Origin: Acanthosepion pharaonis
Taxonomy: Eukaryota; Mollusca; Cephalopoda; Sepiida; Sepiidae
Direction: 5' to 3'
DNA length: 64,000 bases
NCBI GenBank assembly: GCA_903632075.3
Contig: CAHIKZ030005580.1
Location: 463,501-527,500, forward strand
Each line of letters begins with the position of its first letter. Positions within the stretch are counted from its first letter, which is position 1. The position numbers and the translations under genes were made by a program. The notes under the pieces are model-generated. The model did not search any database. It was not told the origin of the DNA and saw nothing but the letters and a program-made list of their open reading frames with translations. Of this stretch, positions 1-9,349 are shown piece after piece.

Positions 1-240
1 GAACTGAACCGTTTATTTCGCTCACTAGGTTAGACTGTTCTAGTTCCACGTGCCATTTTTAAGGGATGTCAGTTATCAGTTAACTCCCTCTCCACGTTCT
101 CCACTACCTTAACCGGGTACTGAAGAAGGCCGAAACGTTGTAATAAATATGGCGACAAAGATGAGGACAATAGTCCGAATAATGTAAATAGTTTACATAA
201 TACCTCATATAAGAAATATAGACAGATACATTAGAATTTT
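1..240 (+). repeat. GCCGAAACGTTG-type SINE/retroelement repeat, partial
   Basis: The first ~115 bases match, in reverse complement, the middle of the repeat at 39,420-39,545 (GTTCCACGTGCCAT and flanks). They are followed directly by the 3' part CTGAAGAAGGCCGAAACG plus the AATAAATATGG and GTCCGAATAATGTAAATAG segments that recur at 39.2-39.7 kb and 55.1-55.8 kb. The copy therefore joins two segments of one family in a foldback-like order. It has no coding potential, and its left end lies outside the window. Confidence 0.7.
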
Positions 241-255
241 ATCGGACTAAAATTA

Positions 256-412
256 ATATGTTGGTATGACTAAACATGCGCACGAACGAGGGATGCTGGG
301 AATTTTATTTTAACTAGCAGATTTCATTTACATTCTTTTTCTTTTTCTTTTCAACACATCATAATATTCCCAGCGTTCGTCGTTCGTGCGCATGTGTAGT
401 TGGACAAACATA
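256..412. mobile_element. Foldback MITE-like element (~157 bp)
   Basis: The two ends form imperfect inverted repeats of about 48 bases: the left arm contains CATGCGCACGAACGA and GCTGGGAAT, and the right arm holds the same words in reverse complement. A T-rich ~55-base spacer separates them. There is no ORF. The shape fits a non-autonomous DNA transposon; no target duplication beyond a possible TA/AT is clear, so the superfamily is not assigned. Confidence 0.65.
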
Positions 413-499
413 TCAAATTTAGTTCGATGAAGTCCTAAAGGACGAAACGCATCAAAAGAAAACTTTTTCCACTTTGCCATAAATTTTCCCCGAAAGAAA

Positions 500-1030
500 T
501 TGATGAAAAAGAAAGCCTATAATAAGATATGGATATATCGGCTAGATAAAGACACTGAGAAAAGAGGAAGTCAAAAATAAAGATGTTAAGGAAAGAGTGG
601 GGACGAGAAATAGATAGTGAGAAGGAGAAAAGTTATATCAAATCATTGAGAGAGAGAGAATATAGAGAAAGATGAGTTTAACGATCTTTGAGAACGGGGA
701 AAGACTAGACAAATTTTATATTGGCAGGGAAAAGACTAAAAAACATCGACATTGAGAAAGAGGAAATGATAGCCAAAAAGATTAAATAAAGAAAAAGAAA
801 AATGCAGCAAAGATTGAGAAAGGAGAAAAAATTACGAAGATGCCGAGAAAGGACAAAGGTTACATGAAGATGTCGAGAAAAGCTAAAAGTTATATAAAAA
901 TGTTAAAGAAAAGGAGAGACTAAGAAAAGTCACTGAGGAAGAGAAAAGCTATACAGAAACATCGAAGAACATGAAATGATAGAGAAAGAGATTCGGGAAA
1001 ATGGAAAAGCTATACAGAAGGTAAGAAAAA
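500..1030 (+). repeat. Diverged purine-rich minisatellite
   Basis: Loosely repeated units of about 40-45 bases carry the words GAGAAAAG, AAAGTTATAT or AAGCTATACAG, and AAGATGTCGAG or AACATCGA. The units are too diverged for a precise period. Purine bias is strong on the plus strand and nothing coding is visible. Confidence 0.5.
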
Positions 1031-1040
1031 ACATTGTTAT

Positions 1041-1800
1041 TTTTTAAGCATTTCACTCCAAACAAGGCGGGATGCCACTAGTACGCAAAGGGTTACAGAA
1101 TGGGAGCGAGATTAAAGAGGCGTGATGGAGGAAAGGATGAAGAGAAGAACAGGGAATAAGTCAGGGCATCTGGAGATGTCGATTGACATTACATTTGAAT
1201 AATTGGAGATTATAGCTATTAGGAAATCAAGTAACAGGAAAGGAATTCCACGGGCAAGATGTGCGAGACATGAAGCTATTGTAGTAGAAGAGACGACCAC
1301 ATTTAACCGTTTCGACAGTGAAAGGATGAGAGCGAGATGCCAGCCTAGTAGCACGCTTAAATGCTTGCCGTCTGGGAACTAGCGAAAGTAGCTTGTCGGA
1401 GCATTTACCGTGAAAGTATTTGTAGAAAAGACAGAGGGAGGCGACGTCACGTCTGTGAGAAAGCGACTATAGACAAGATGCCAGATCAGGACCAACCACA
1501 TTGCATATCCGTCTCTGGATCTTGTCGACGACCTTAAGGCGAACAGCGGGGACACCAGACAATATATGTCAGCAGTATTCCATGCAAGGGCGAATGGTTG
1601 ATTTGTAGATTTGAAGGATGAAGAAAATCTTTTTAGCGCGACACAGGGAACCAACTTTCCTTGTGCTGGATGAAGCAACTGATTCAATGTAAGTGCCCCC
1701 ATCTCAGGTCAGCGGACAGTGTGAGACCAAGCAGCCGCAAAGCGGTGCTCTCGTGGAGTTGAGCATCAGGCATTTTGATCGGTGGCATGGGTTTGTAAAG
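1041..1800 (-). pseudogene. LINE A: 3' end of ORF2 plus 3' terminus, decayed
   Basis: Read on the minus strand, the translation (with frame changes) shows landmarks of the C-terminal part of a CR1/Jockey-like LINE ORF2: LHESTALRLLGLTLSADLRW, KSTIRPCMEYC, LSHRRDVASLCLFYKYFHGK and, near the end, SYNLQLFKCNVNRHL. Stops and at least two frameshifts break it. It ends at the family 3' terminus near 1,041-1,075, a form of the GCCTTGATTGAGGTGAAATG word followed by A-rich sequence, shared with copies near 12.8, 17.8, 19.9, 29.6 and 30.0 kb. 5' truncation is typical of target-primed reverse transcription. The family is recognised by resemblance; the exact clade is uncertain. Confidence 0.75.
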
Positions 1801-2194
1801 GCAGTAATGTTATACAAAACATAAATGAAGTTAAATGATTGACAAAGAAAAACTCATCGAGGAAGGAAAAACTCTCGGTTCAATCAATGAAAGAGAGAGA
1901 GAGAGAGTTGGAAAAATATTTAAGAAGTTGAAATGCTATCGAAGTCACTTACAAGGTAGAAAAAACGAACAACAAGAGATATTTAGATTTAGATTAAATT
2001 AGAATGAGGAACAAAGGAGAACTACTTATTTTCAAAGAAAGAAAATCAGTTAGTTATGTGCCATGCGTGATACTTGCTTGGGCGATCATGTATTTTTCGA
2101 TACACGACTGACGAGCCATTTTTTTGCCTCAATAGTTTGTCATTTTTTCTGCGGTAGACCAGTTGCTATACAATATAAAACCCTGCCTGTTCTG

Positions 2195-2330
2195 CTATTA
2201 AACCCATAGCTGGGGTGGAGAAGAAGAGGATTTTTACCTTTCCCAAGAGTATTAACACGTAAATGAATGCAATGGATTCGACTGGAATTCGAACTCGGCT
2301 CTCCGATTCCCCAGTCCGAGCCACTATAAA
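2195..2330 (-). mobile_element. 5S-tRNA composite SINE family, body fragment
   Basis: The reverse complement contains GGAGAGCCGAGTTCGAAT (B-box-like), CTTGGGAAAGGTAAAAATCC and CTTCTCCACCCCAGCTATGG. These are the conserved middle of the SINE family seen in fuller form at 20.3, 32.3, 53.7 and 59.8 kb. The 5S-derived head is missing here. Confidence 0.7.
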
Positions 2331-2916
2331 GGGAAATAATAAGAAACTCTAAAAGGAAATTCTAAATAAAACTCGGAGACCAAAGTCAAAAGATTTAACA
2401 AAGAAAAGACGAAGAAATTCAAATTTGTTAAGAAATTATTATTTTTAATGAGATCTTGCTTCAATATCAATTCAAGTTCCTATAAGGCCGGGAGCGTAGA
2501 ATAATGGGGTACTACATACTAATGTGACATTCACTATTTTCTCAAATAAAATACTTTTTCAAATATCTAGCAGGAATAAGTCACTAAATTTGTGCATATT
2601 AAATAGCAGTAGGTAAGTGAATGGTGAGAAAATAAATGCAACAGTTTGCAATGAAAAGTGTGGACAGAATGAAACTATTCAAGCAAGGAAAAAAAAAACG
2701 CTTGTAGTAGATTAAGAAAAAAAAAAGAAATAATTTTCTTTTCTAAATTCAAAGGCCAAGTAAATTTGTAACTCTTATCTTTCGACTGTGTGACTCTACA
2801 TTAGTTGTCTATCGTCGGAAATCAGAGTTACGTCTCACGGGAAATCGTCTTATGAAGTGGCGTATCACACGTCACATCAGGCGAAGGTGATTAGGCTCAA
2901 CTAGTTCTAAGGCGGT

Positions 2917-3319
2917 AGAAAGAAAGAAAAAAAAAAAGAAAAATTAAAGAAAGAAAGAGAAAAGAAAGAAATATGAAAGAAAGAATAGTGGAAAATAAAA
3001 TATGAATTAAGACGAAGAAAAAAGAAAGAAAATGCAAAAAGAAAAAAGAAAGAAAATGCAAAAAGAAAAAAGAAAGAAAATGCAAAAAGAAAAAAGAAAG
3101 AAAGGTAAAAAATGAAATAATTGCAAAATAATTTTAACTAAAAGAAAAGAAAGAATCAAAGAAAACTGGAAAATAAGCAAAGAAAGAAAGAAAGAAAGAA
3201 AGAAAGACTGAAAGAAAGAAAGAAAGAAAGAAAGAAAGAGAAATAAAAAAAAAGAAAGGAAAAAGATGGAGCAAAAAAACAAGAAAAAAGGGAAAAGAAA
3301 GAAAGAAAGAAAGAAAACA

Positions 3320-3351
<32 letters not shown>

Positions 3352-3885
3352 AGAGAATAAAGAAAAAGAAAAGAAAGAAAAGAGATGGAGCAAAAATAAC
3401 AAGAAAGGGAAAGAAAGAAAGAAAGACTGAAAGAAACAAAGAAAGAAAGAAAAACTGAAAGAAAGACTGAAAGAAAGAAAGAAAGAAAGAAAGACTGAAA
3501 GAAAGAAAGAAAGAAAGAAAGAAGAGAATAAAGAAAAAGAAAAGAAAAAAGATGGAGCAAAAATAACAAAAAAAGGAAAGAAAGAAAGAAAAAAGACTGA
3601 AAGAAAGAAAGAAAGAAAGAAAGACTGAAAGGAAGAAAGGGAAAGAAAGACTGAAAGAAAGAAAGGAAGAAAGACAGAAAGAAAGACTGAAAGAAAGAAA
3701 GAAAGACTGAAGGAAAGAAAGACTGAAAGAAAGAAAGAAAGAAAGAAAGAAAGAAGAGAATAAAGAAAAAGAAAAGAAAGAAAAGAGATGGAGCAAAAAT
3801 AACAAGAAAGGGAAAGAAAGAAATAAAGAAATAAAGAAAGAAAGACTGAAAGAAAGAAAGAAAGACTGAAAGAAAGAAAGGCTGA

Positions 3886-3917
<32 letters not shown>

Positions 3918-4380
3918 ACAGCTATTTGACAATAACTGGGAACATTCCACACACAAAGACACAAAGAAAGAAATGAAAAAATAACCCAAATAAAGAAATG
4001 AAAAATTAGCCATAAAAATAGAAAAATAAAAGAAGGAATGAAAAACTGGAAAATAATCAAAGAAAGAAAAAAAAGAAAGAAAAAAGAAAGAAAGAAAAAC
4101 AGCTATTTGACAATAACTCAGAACATTCGTGCACAGAAAGAATGAAACAAAAAATGAAAAAAAAAAAAACCCTAAGAAAGAAAGAAATGAAAAATTTGTT
4201 ATAAAAATCGGAAAATAAAGGAAGAAATGAAAAACAATCTAAAAAAGAAAGCAAGAACGAAAGAAAGAAACGAAAAAGAAGCTACAAAAAAGAAAGAAAT
4301 GAAAAAAAAAGCTAAGTCAAAAACCCTTATCAAAAAATAAAAAAAAAATAAAAAAAAAAAATAAAAAGAGGAAAATAAGA
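2917..4380 (+). repeat. (GAAA)n polypurine block with higher-order repeats
   Basis: About 1.4 kb of almost pure purine on the plus strand. GAAA units are interspersed with GACTGAAAG variants. Longer blocks recur: a segment with GATGGAGCAAAAA near 3,265, 3,385, 3,550 and 3,787, and a segment with CAGCTATTTGACAATAACT at 3,920 and 4,100. The block therefore grew by duplication of larger units as well as by slippage. Long Phe/Ser/Leu-rich frames on the minus strand are artefacts of the repeat. Confidence 0.9.
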
Positions 4381-4801
4381 AAAGTATCCATAGATTTCAA
4401 ACAACAATAAAGACAAGACAAACGAACTCATGAAATCTTTGAGAGTGGAGAAGACAAAAAAAGAATGTTGAGACATTTAAGAACAATAGATAAATATATA
4501 AGAACATCAAAGAAATGACGGGTAAAAGAGAAAAAAAAATTGGCTCTTCGTAATCGCCATAATAATGAATTATGGCCTGAGAGCGATTTTTAATGAGCCG
4601 TTCAATGACACGAACAGTTTGACGAAATCTGTGCAGAAAAGTAATCATCTTAGTCTGCATTCTGTCGACTTTATTCGAGTTTAAGACAACACGGTCTAAT
4701 TGCAATCTGAATATAGATTGTCTCATTGTTACCAACATCTCACTTTCTATGATCTATACAAACAACAGTATTGATATGAACAAACATAGATAGGGACAAA
4801 C

Positions 4802-4810
<9 letters not shown>

Positions 4811-4864
<54 letters not shown>
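4811..4864. repeat. (AT)n microsatellite
   Basis: An almost uninterrupted TA repeat of about 54 bases. It adjoins the foldback element that follows, the same arrangement seen near 47 kb. Confidence 0.95.
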
Positions 4865-4867
<3 letters not shown>

Positions 4868-5063
4868 TTAAGGTGTGCTATATTTATGGGATAAAGGGCT
4901 CAATATCAGAGATAGAGCGTATGTAAACATAAATATAAAATGAACATTGAAGTCAACACTCAGAGGCGACAGGCTGTTTCATGCTATGTGCAATCATCAG
5001 GCGGCTTGGCGATTGCGTCTAGCATGGAACAGCCTGTCACCTCTGAGTATTGACTTTAATTTT

Positions 5064-5068
<5 letters not shown>
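4865..5068 (+). mobile_element. Foldback element, GACAGGCTGTTTCATGC family
   Basis: A leader (GGTGTGCTATATTTATGG, CAATATCAGAGATAGAG) precedes two ~55-base arms in inverted order. Each arm contains ATTGAAGTCAACACTCAG or a close variant and CAGGCTGTTTCATGCTA. The spacer is about 20 bases. The same structure lies at 46,970-47,200 in the opposite orientation, and half copies sit near 47,625 and 49,600. No ORF. It is probably a non-autonomous element that targets or carries (AT)n. Confidence 0.75.
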
Positions 5069-5094
<26 letters not shown>

Positions 5095-5129
5095 GTTATA
5101 TATATATATATATTCGTTTATATATATAT

Positions 5130-5215
<86 letters not shown>

Positions 5216-5240
5216 ATGTTCATTTATATATATATATATA
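5069..5240. repeat. (AT)n/(GT)n compound microsatellite
   Basis: Long TA repeats with a short (TG)n insert. Apparent Ile-Tyr frames here are repeat artefacts. Confidence 0.95.
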
Positions 5241-5388
5241 TTAGTTGTAAAATGTGATTTTGTAATCCTGGGTTTCACGCCTTGCGATCGTCAGACAAAC
5301 TCTTATGTTAGCTTTATCACTGATATTGAGTGCTTTTACAATAAGTACCATGTATATATATTACATAAAGAATATAAATTGAAATTAC

Positions 5389-5393
<5 letters not shown>

Positions 5394-5466
<73 letters not shown>
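5394..5466. repeat. (CA)n-(TA)n compound microsatellite
   Basis: About 30 bases of CA repeat pass directly into TA repeat. The 5,241-5,390 interval between the arrays contains CTGATATTGAGTGC, a diverged partner of the leader of the neighbouring foldback element. Confidence 0.9.
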
Positions 5467-5468
<2 letters not shown>

Positions 5469-5639
5469 TGACAGTTCGATATATTTATTTATATATATAA
5501 GCGGAATATTCTGCAGATGATATTAACAACTATCTCCGGAACACTCCGGAGTAATACTATAAAGGACAAAGATCTTGCCCACAGATAAACCGTTATTAAT
5601 TCAACCCAGTCGACCACAGATTTTTATTTGAATGAACCA

Positions 5640-6824
5640 AGCTGGAAGAAGTTTAGGGACGTACTGAAGGCAGCTAGATCAGCCTCAGCTCCAGGCCCGA
5701 GTGGAGTTCTTACAACATCTATAAACGTTGTCCGAGTCTTCACCAGCTCTTTGGAAGATACTAAAGGTGATATGGCGTAGCGATAGAATTACAGACCAAT
5801 ATACTACAGACATTTGGAGACGGTGTGTGGATTCCCAAGGATGAAAACTCCAGAAACTTGAACAAATTAGGACTATCTCTTTATTCCGCTCAGAAGGCAA
5901 ACTCTTTTTTTAGTATTTCATCGCGGGATTGACTAGATTACTTTAGGTGAATAACTATATCGACACTTCATTATACAAGGTGGGGAGTTCCAACTTTTCC
6001 TCGATACCCCGAACATACTGGGGTAGTCACGCAGATATTGAGAGAAGCTAAGGAAAGTAGCGTCGACCTCGCTGCATTGTGGTTGGACGTTATCAATGCA
6101 TACAGGTCCATTCCACATAAATTAGAAGAGGAAGCAATAAGGAGATACCATGTGTCTGGCAAGATCAGCCTATTAAACCTAGGACGATTAGAACAGCTTT
6201 AATATGAGAATCCCATTCATGTTTATAGTTCTCGATTGGCATAGACTCAAAAGGGGTATTATTACTGGCTGTACGATCTCAGTTACCCTTTTTACCTTTG
6301 CAATAAATATGGTGATCAAATCGGCAGATATCGAACGTATCATGAAGACAGGAGTGCGTCAGCCACGGATCAGAGCGTATATGGACGATCTGATCATTAC
6401 AACATCTTCGGTCACGGGGAGTATGTGGATCCTACGAGACTTGAAAAGATTATATCTTGGGCGAGAATGAAGTTCAAACCTGGTAAATCGATTTCGTTCG
6501 TTTTAAAGAAGGGGCAAATGGCGGATAATTTCAGGTTCTCGATATCGAGACCAACTATCCCCACGCTGACAGAGAGACCTGTCAATAACCTTGGTAAAAC
6601 TTTTAACAGCTCCTTAAAGGATACTTCGACCATCGGAGTGACAATCTTCAAACTGGAATTATGGCTAGACATGGTGGACAAATCTGGAATTCCAGGCCGT
6701 TTCAAACCGTGGATTCTCTCCAGAATTCTCTGGCATTTGTTTATCTATGACTTTCCAATGACATCAGTGGAGGCCATGGAAAGTAGAATTAACGGCTACC
6801 TCCGTAGATGGCTAGGGCTGCCAT
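5640..6824 (+). pseudogene. LINE reverse transcriptase pseudogene, 5' portion
   Basis: With several frame changes the plus strand encodes a recognisable RT. In order it shows SASAPGPSGV (about 5,670-5,700), HTGVVTQILREAKE and LWLDVINAYRSIPHKL (first catalytic Asp), RGIITGCTISVTLF, then RAYMDDLIITTSSV with an intact YMDD box near 6,385, then NNLGKTF and INGYLRRWLGLP. Stops and frameshifts between these blocks make it dead, although 6,204-6,470 and 6,425-6,826 are still open. The gene breaks off at LGLP and resumes in frame at 7,604 after an insertion. The downstream part carries a CCHC motif and an endonuclease block, so this is probably a LINE of the early-branching, restriction-like-endonuclease type. 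Upstream of 5,640 I cannot follow it. Confidence 0.85.
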
Positions 6825-7594
6825 GATTGTTGGTTTGGTTTTTTGTGTTTTACGGCATATCAACCTCAATGGGTTATTTGATGCCGACAAAGTTTTATTG
6901 CTGGTAATATTTTGTCTTGTCAATAATCTATTTCTGGTAATAATTTTTTTCCTTCATTTCCTCAAAAATTCATTGCTGGTAATATTTTTTCAAAACGTAT
7001 TGTTGGTGTTGAGGGGTTCTCCCCTTTTTACACAAATGGACTCACCCAGTATATACATATACTACTGCTACGTGAAGACCCGACAGAGCAACCGAGAGTA
7101 AGGTAAGAGACAGACAGACAGACAGACAGAACGAACGTAGCGAGCAAGAGTCACAGTGAGAGAGCGCGTAGACTCAGTAAGAAGTCATACAGCGAAACTT
7201 CAATACCAAAGACTGTATATATATATTTTGCTACTAACCCGTATTCCTGGAACTACTAACCTGCTTTACCAGTTTTTATTATTACGTTAATACTTTATTT
7301 TCATATATTCATTCTTGGCGTTTGTTATTTATTGGTACCGGATTTCATCCCGGACTCCACAACAGTTGGTAATATTTAATAATTTTTTATGACGTATTCC
7401 TGGTATTAAAACCCATTTTTACCCCAGTTTCTGAGTTAACTATTTGCCCATAGCAGGGAGCCTAACAGGTGCTACCACCCCGAGTCAGGGTGGACCTGGG
7501 AACACCAGCAATTAAGAAGTGCTTCCACGCTCCTCAAAACATCCTGATCAGAGGCCTTGCTGCTGGACGTAGTTTATCGTCTTACCCAGGGCGC
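6825..7594 (+). mobile_element. Unclassified element copy 1, inserted in LINE RT gene
   Basis: It interrupts the LINE gene and is flanked on both sides by GGCTGCCAT (6,816-6,824 and 7,595-7,603), a 9-bp target duplication. Removing it and one duplicate restores the RT frame across the junction. The left part has ACGGCATATCAACCTCAATG and diverged minisatellite units with TTGCTGGTAATATTTT. The right part has a conserved core (CTATTTGCCCATAGC, AACAGGTGCTACCACC, CTGGGAACACCAGCAATTAA, GTAGTTTATCGTCTTACCCAG). Without the solo LTR inside it, the element is about 407 bp. Copies 2 and 3 lie at 18,405-19,222 and about 62,020-62,266. There is no clear terminal inverted repeat, no poly(A) tail and no ORF. 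Confidence 0.85.
7007..7364 (+). mobile_element. Solo LTR, 358 bp
   Basis: Begins TGTTGAGGGG and ends CTCCACAACA, so the ends are TGTTG...CAACA inverted. Perfect 5-bp duplications GTTGG flank it (7,002-7,006 and 7,365-7,369). A TATA-like run lies near 7,215 and (GACA)n at about 7,103-7,128. There is no internal retroviral-type region, so it is the product of LTR-LTR recombination or a short non-autonomous element. Strand is set by TG...CA only and could be reversed. Confidence 0.85.
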
Positions 7595-7603
7595 GGCTGC
7601 CAT

Positions 7604-8690
7604 TACGTCTGTGCAGTGCTTCGTTATATGCAACTCAAGCGCGCTATAACTCCTCTTTAAACTTGGTAGAGGAATTCGAGGTCTCTACGATAATGAAATT
7701 CCTACAGTATAGGGACTCTAAAGGCACAAAAGTGGCGGCACCAGGCATCCAGGCCCGCACTGGAAGGAAATTGAGTGCACGAAGAGAACTAGGTGTTGCG
7801 GAGGAGCGTTTAAGGAAGAAGGCTGTCGTGAGGAAAAAATAATATGCAAGATGGTGGGACTACGCCAGAAGCGTGCATGGACACGATGGTGGGGGTTTTA
7901 CGGCGAAAAAAAAAAGCTAGTCGAAGACCTGACACTACGACGCTAGTCGGATTAAATTTCTTGTCCAAACCGTGTATGATGTACTACCGAGTTTTGTATA
8001 CTTGGACACTCTATGCCAGAAAAGGTACGCTGAAACACATTCTGAATGCCTGTCCGAGGGACCTTGTTGATAGAAGGTATCGATAGAGACATGAAAAGAT
8101 ACTTAAGAAATTGGCCGAAGTAGTGGCCGCAGCAAAATTTTAAGTAGTTACAAGCCTGAAACGAGGGCGATTTATTTTGTCAGGGGCTGCGAAAACAGTG
8201 CGTAAACCGTCAACTTGCATGTTCTCTTCTTTCCGACATTAGCAATTGAGAGTAGACCTCGGGAGTCAATTGAAATTCCCAGAGCAGATAACAGCATCCT
8301 CTGTGCGCGCGGATTTAATAATCTAGTCAATTGTCTCCAGGCAAGTTGTAATGCTCGAACTTACGGTACATTGGGAAGAGAATGTGTAAGACGCCTTTGA
8401 AAGAAAGCTTGGAAAATACCAGGAGATGGTTGAGAAATGCTGATCTAAACAATGGCGGACTACCTGTAATCCGATTGAAAGAAGATCTTTATGCAGAAAT
8501 CTAAGTAGACTTAGAGTCAGGGAAGAAAAAAAAGAAAATCCATCAGAACCTTTTCAGAATCTGCAGAGAAAGCCTCAAAATGGTGAGGATAAAAAGATCA
8601 GATCCATGGAGCTCTACGACAAAGAGTTGGCGTTGAGGTGTTGTTTCAGTCGGAAGGGATAATGAGAGAAATTTACAAAGAGTTGACGAA
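7604..8690 (+). pseudogene. LINE C-terminal part: CCHC and REL-type endonuclease, decayed
   Basis: Continuation of the RT pseudogene after the inserted element: RLCSASLY, then LVEEFEVSTIMKFLQYRDS and ARTGRKLSARRELGVAEERL. Near 7,960-8,065 comes FLVQTVYDVLPS and GTLKHILNACP (the H and last C of a CCHC finger; the first Cys pair is lost to mutation), then RHEKILKKLAEVV. Around 8,350-8,440 a frame reads VMLELTVHWEENV, a stop, then DAFERKLGKYQEMVEKC, which resembles the conserved C-terminal block of LINEs with a restriction-like endonuclease. Many frameshifts. The 3' end is unclear, somewhere near 8,690-8,720. Confidence 0.75.
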
Positions 8691-8994
8691 GCCGTGGAGG
8701 CTTATTTTTTTTCTCTTCTTCGACGACGTCTTTTTATTTCTTGTATAGGCATGGTGTTTTTTACTTATTAGATGTCCCTCAAAAAATAGATTCTGATCAT
8801 AATTCCTACTACCAGCGAATTTGTATCATGTTTTTTTTTTTTTGTAATATCGTTTCGTATGATATAAAAACTTTCTCGGCGACTAGTAGAAATTATCTAT
8901 GTTATAATCAAGCAGTATTTTTTGAAAGTGTGTGTCTTTCCGCATGTTGCAACTAAGAGGAAAAAGACGAGCATTCAGTTTGTTCTTTTGTCTC
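8691..8994. other. Unassigned, T-rich interval
   Basis: Lies between the end of one LINE and the leader of the next. It contains a T13 run near 8,830 and no ORF or repeat that I can name. It may be the 3' UTR of the upstream LINE. Confidence 0.4.
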
Positions 8995-9312
8995 GTCGTG
9001 GCTGAGGGCGGGGGAGTGACGTAGGTTGTTTCTGATTGGTCGATTGCTATTTCAAAACCAGCAGTGGCAGTTGTTTATATGTTCGTTGTTGTGTGCTTGA
9101 TGGACATTTTGCTTCAAGACTGTGTGTTTGATTTTTTGGACGAGTTGATTGCAAATTTACGAAGTTAGTGTCGCGCTTTTCTCTATCTATTGTCTAGTGA
9201 TGGTCATTATTGTCATTTCGTTTTGGAAGGTTTTCCTTCCATTGTCTGTATTGTGTCTTGTTTTATTTGCACTGGTTGAGGGAACTCCTCCACTGTGTCC
9301 GGGGGGGGGGGG
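8995..9312 (+). promoter_or_regulatory. Putative LINE B 5' leader/promoter
   Basis: A GC-richer patch unlike its surroundings: GAGGGCGGGGGAGTGACGTAGG (a GC-box-like run and a CRE-like TGACGTA) followed by CTGATTGGTC (inverted CCAAT). Leader sequence runs to a G12 tract at 9,301-9,312, just before ORF1. The position fits an internal promoter in a LINE 5' UTR. The motif calls are by eye, without functional evidence. Confidence 0.45.
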
Positions 9313-9349
9313 CAATATAAAGAGCCTTTGACCACCCAAGCGTTGATGT

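Noticed and set aside
2897..4254. Long minus-strand frames rich in Phe, Ser and Leu that look like membrane proteins
   Set aside because: They are direct translations of (GAAA)n/(CTTT)n repeats. All three frames stay open for the same reason, and codon content follows the repeat unit exactly.
4947..5471. 174-residue frame with Ile-Tyr and Thr-His runs
   Set aside because: Produced by (AT)n and (CA)n; the remaining part covers a foldback element on the same DNA.
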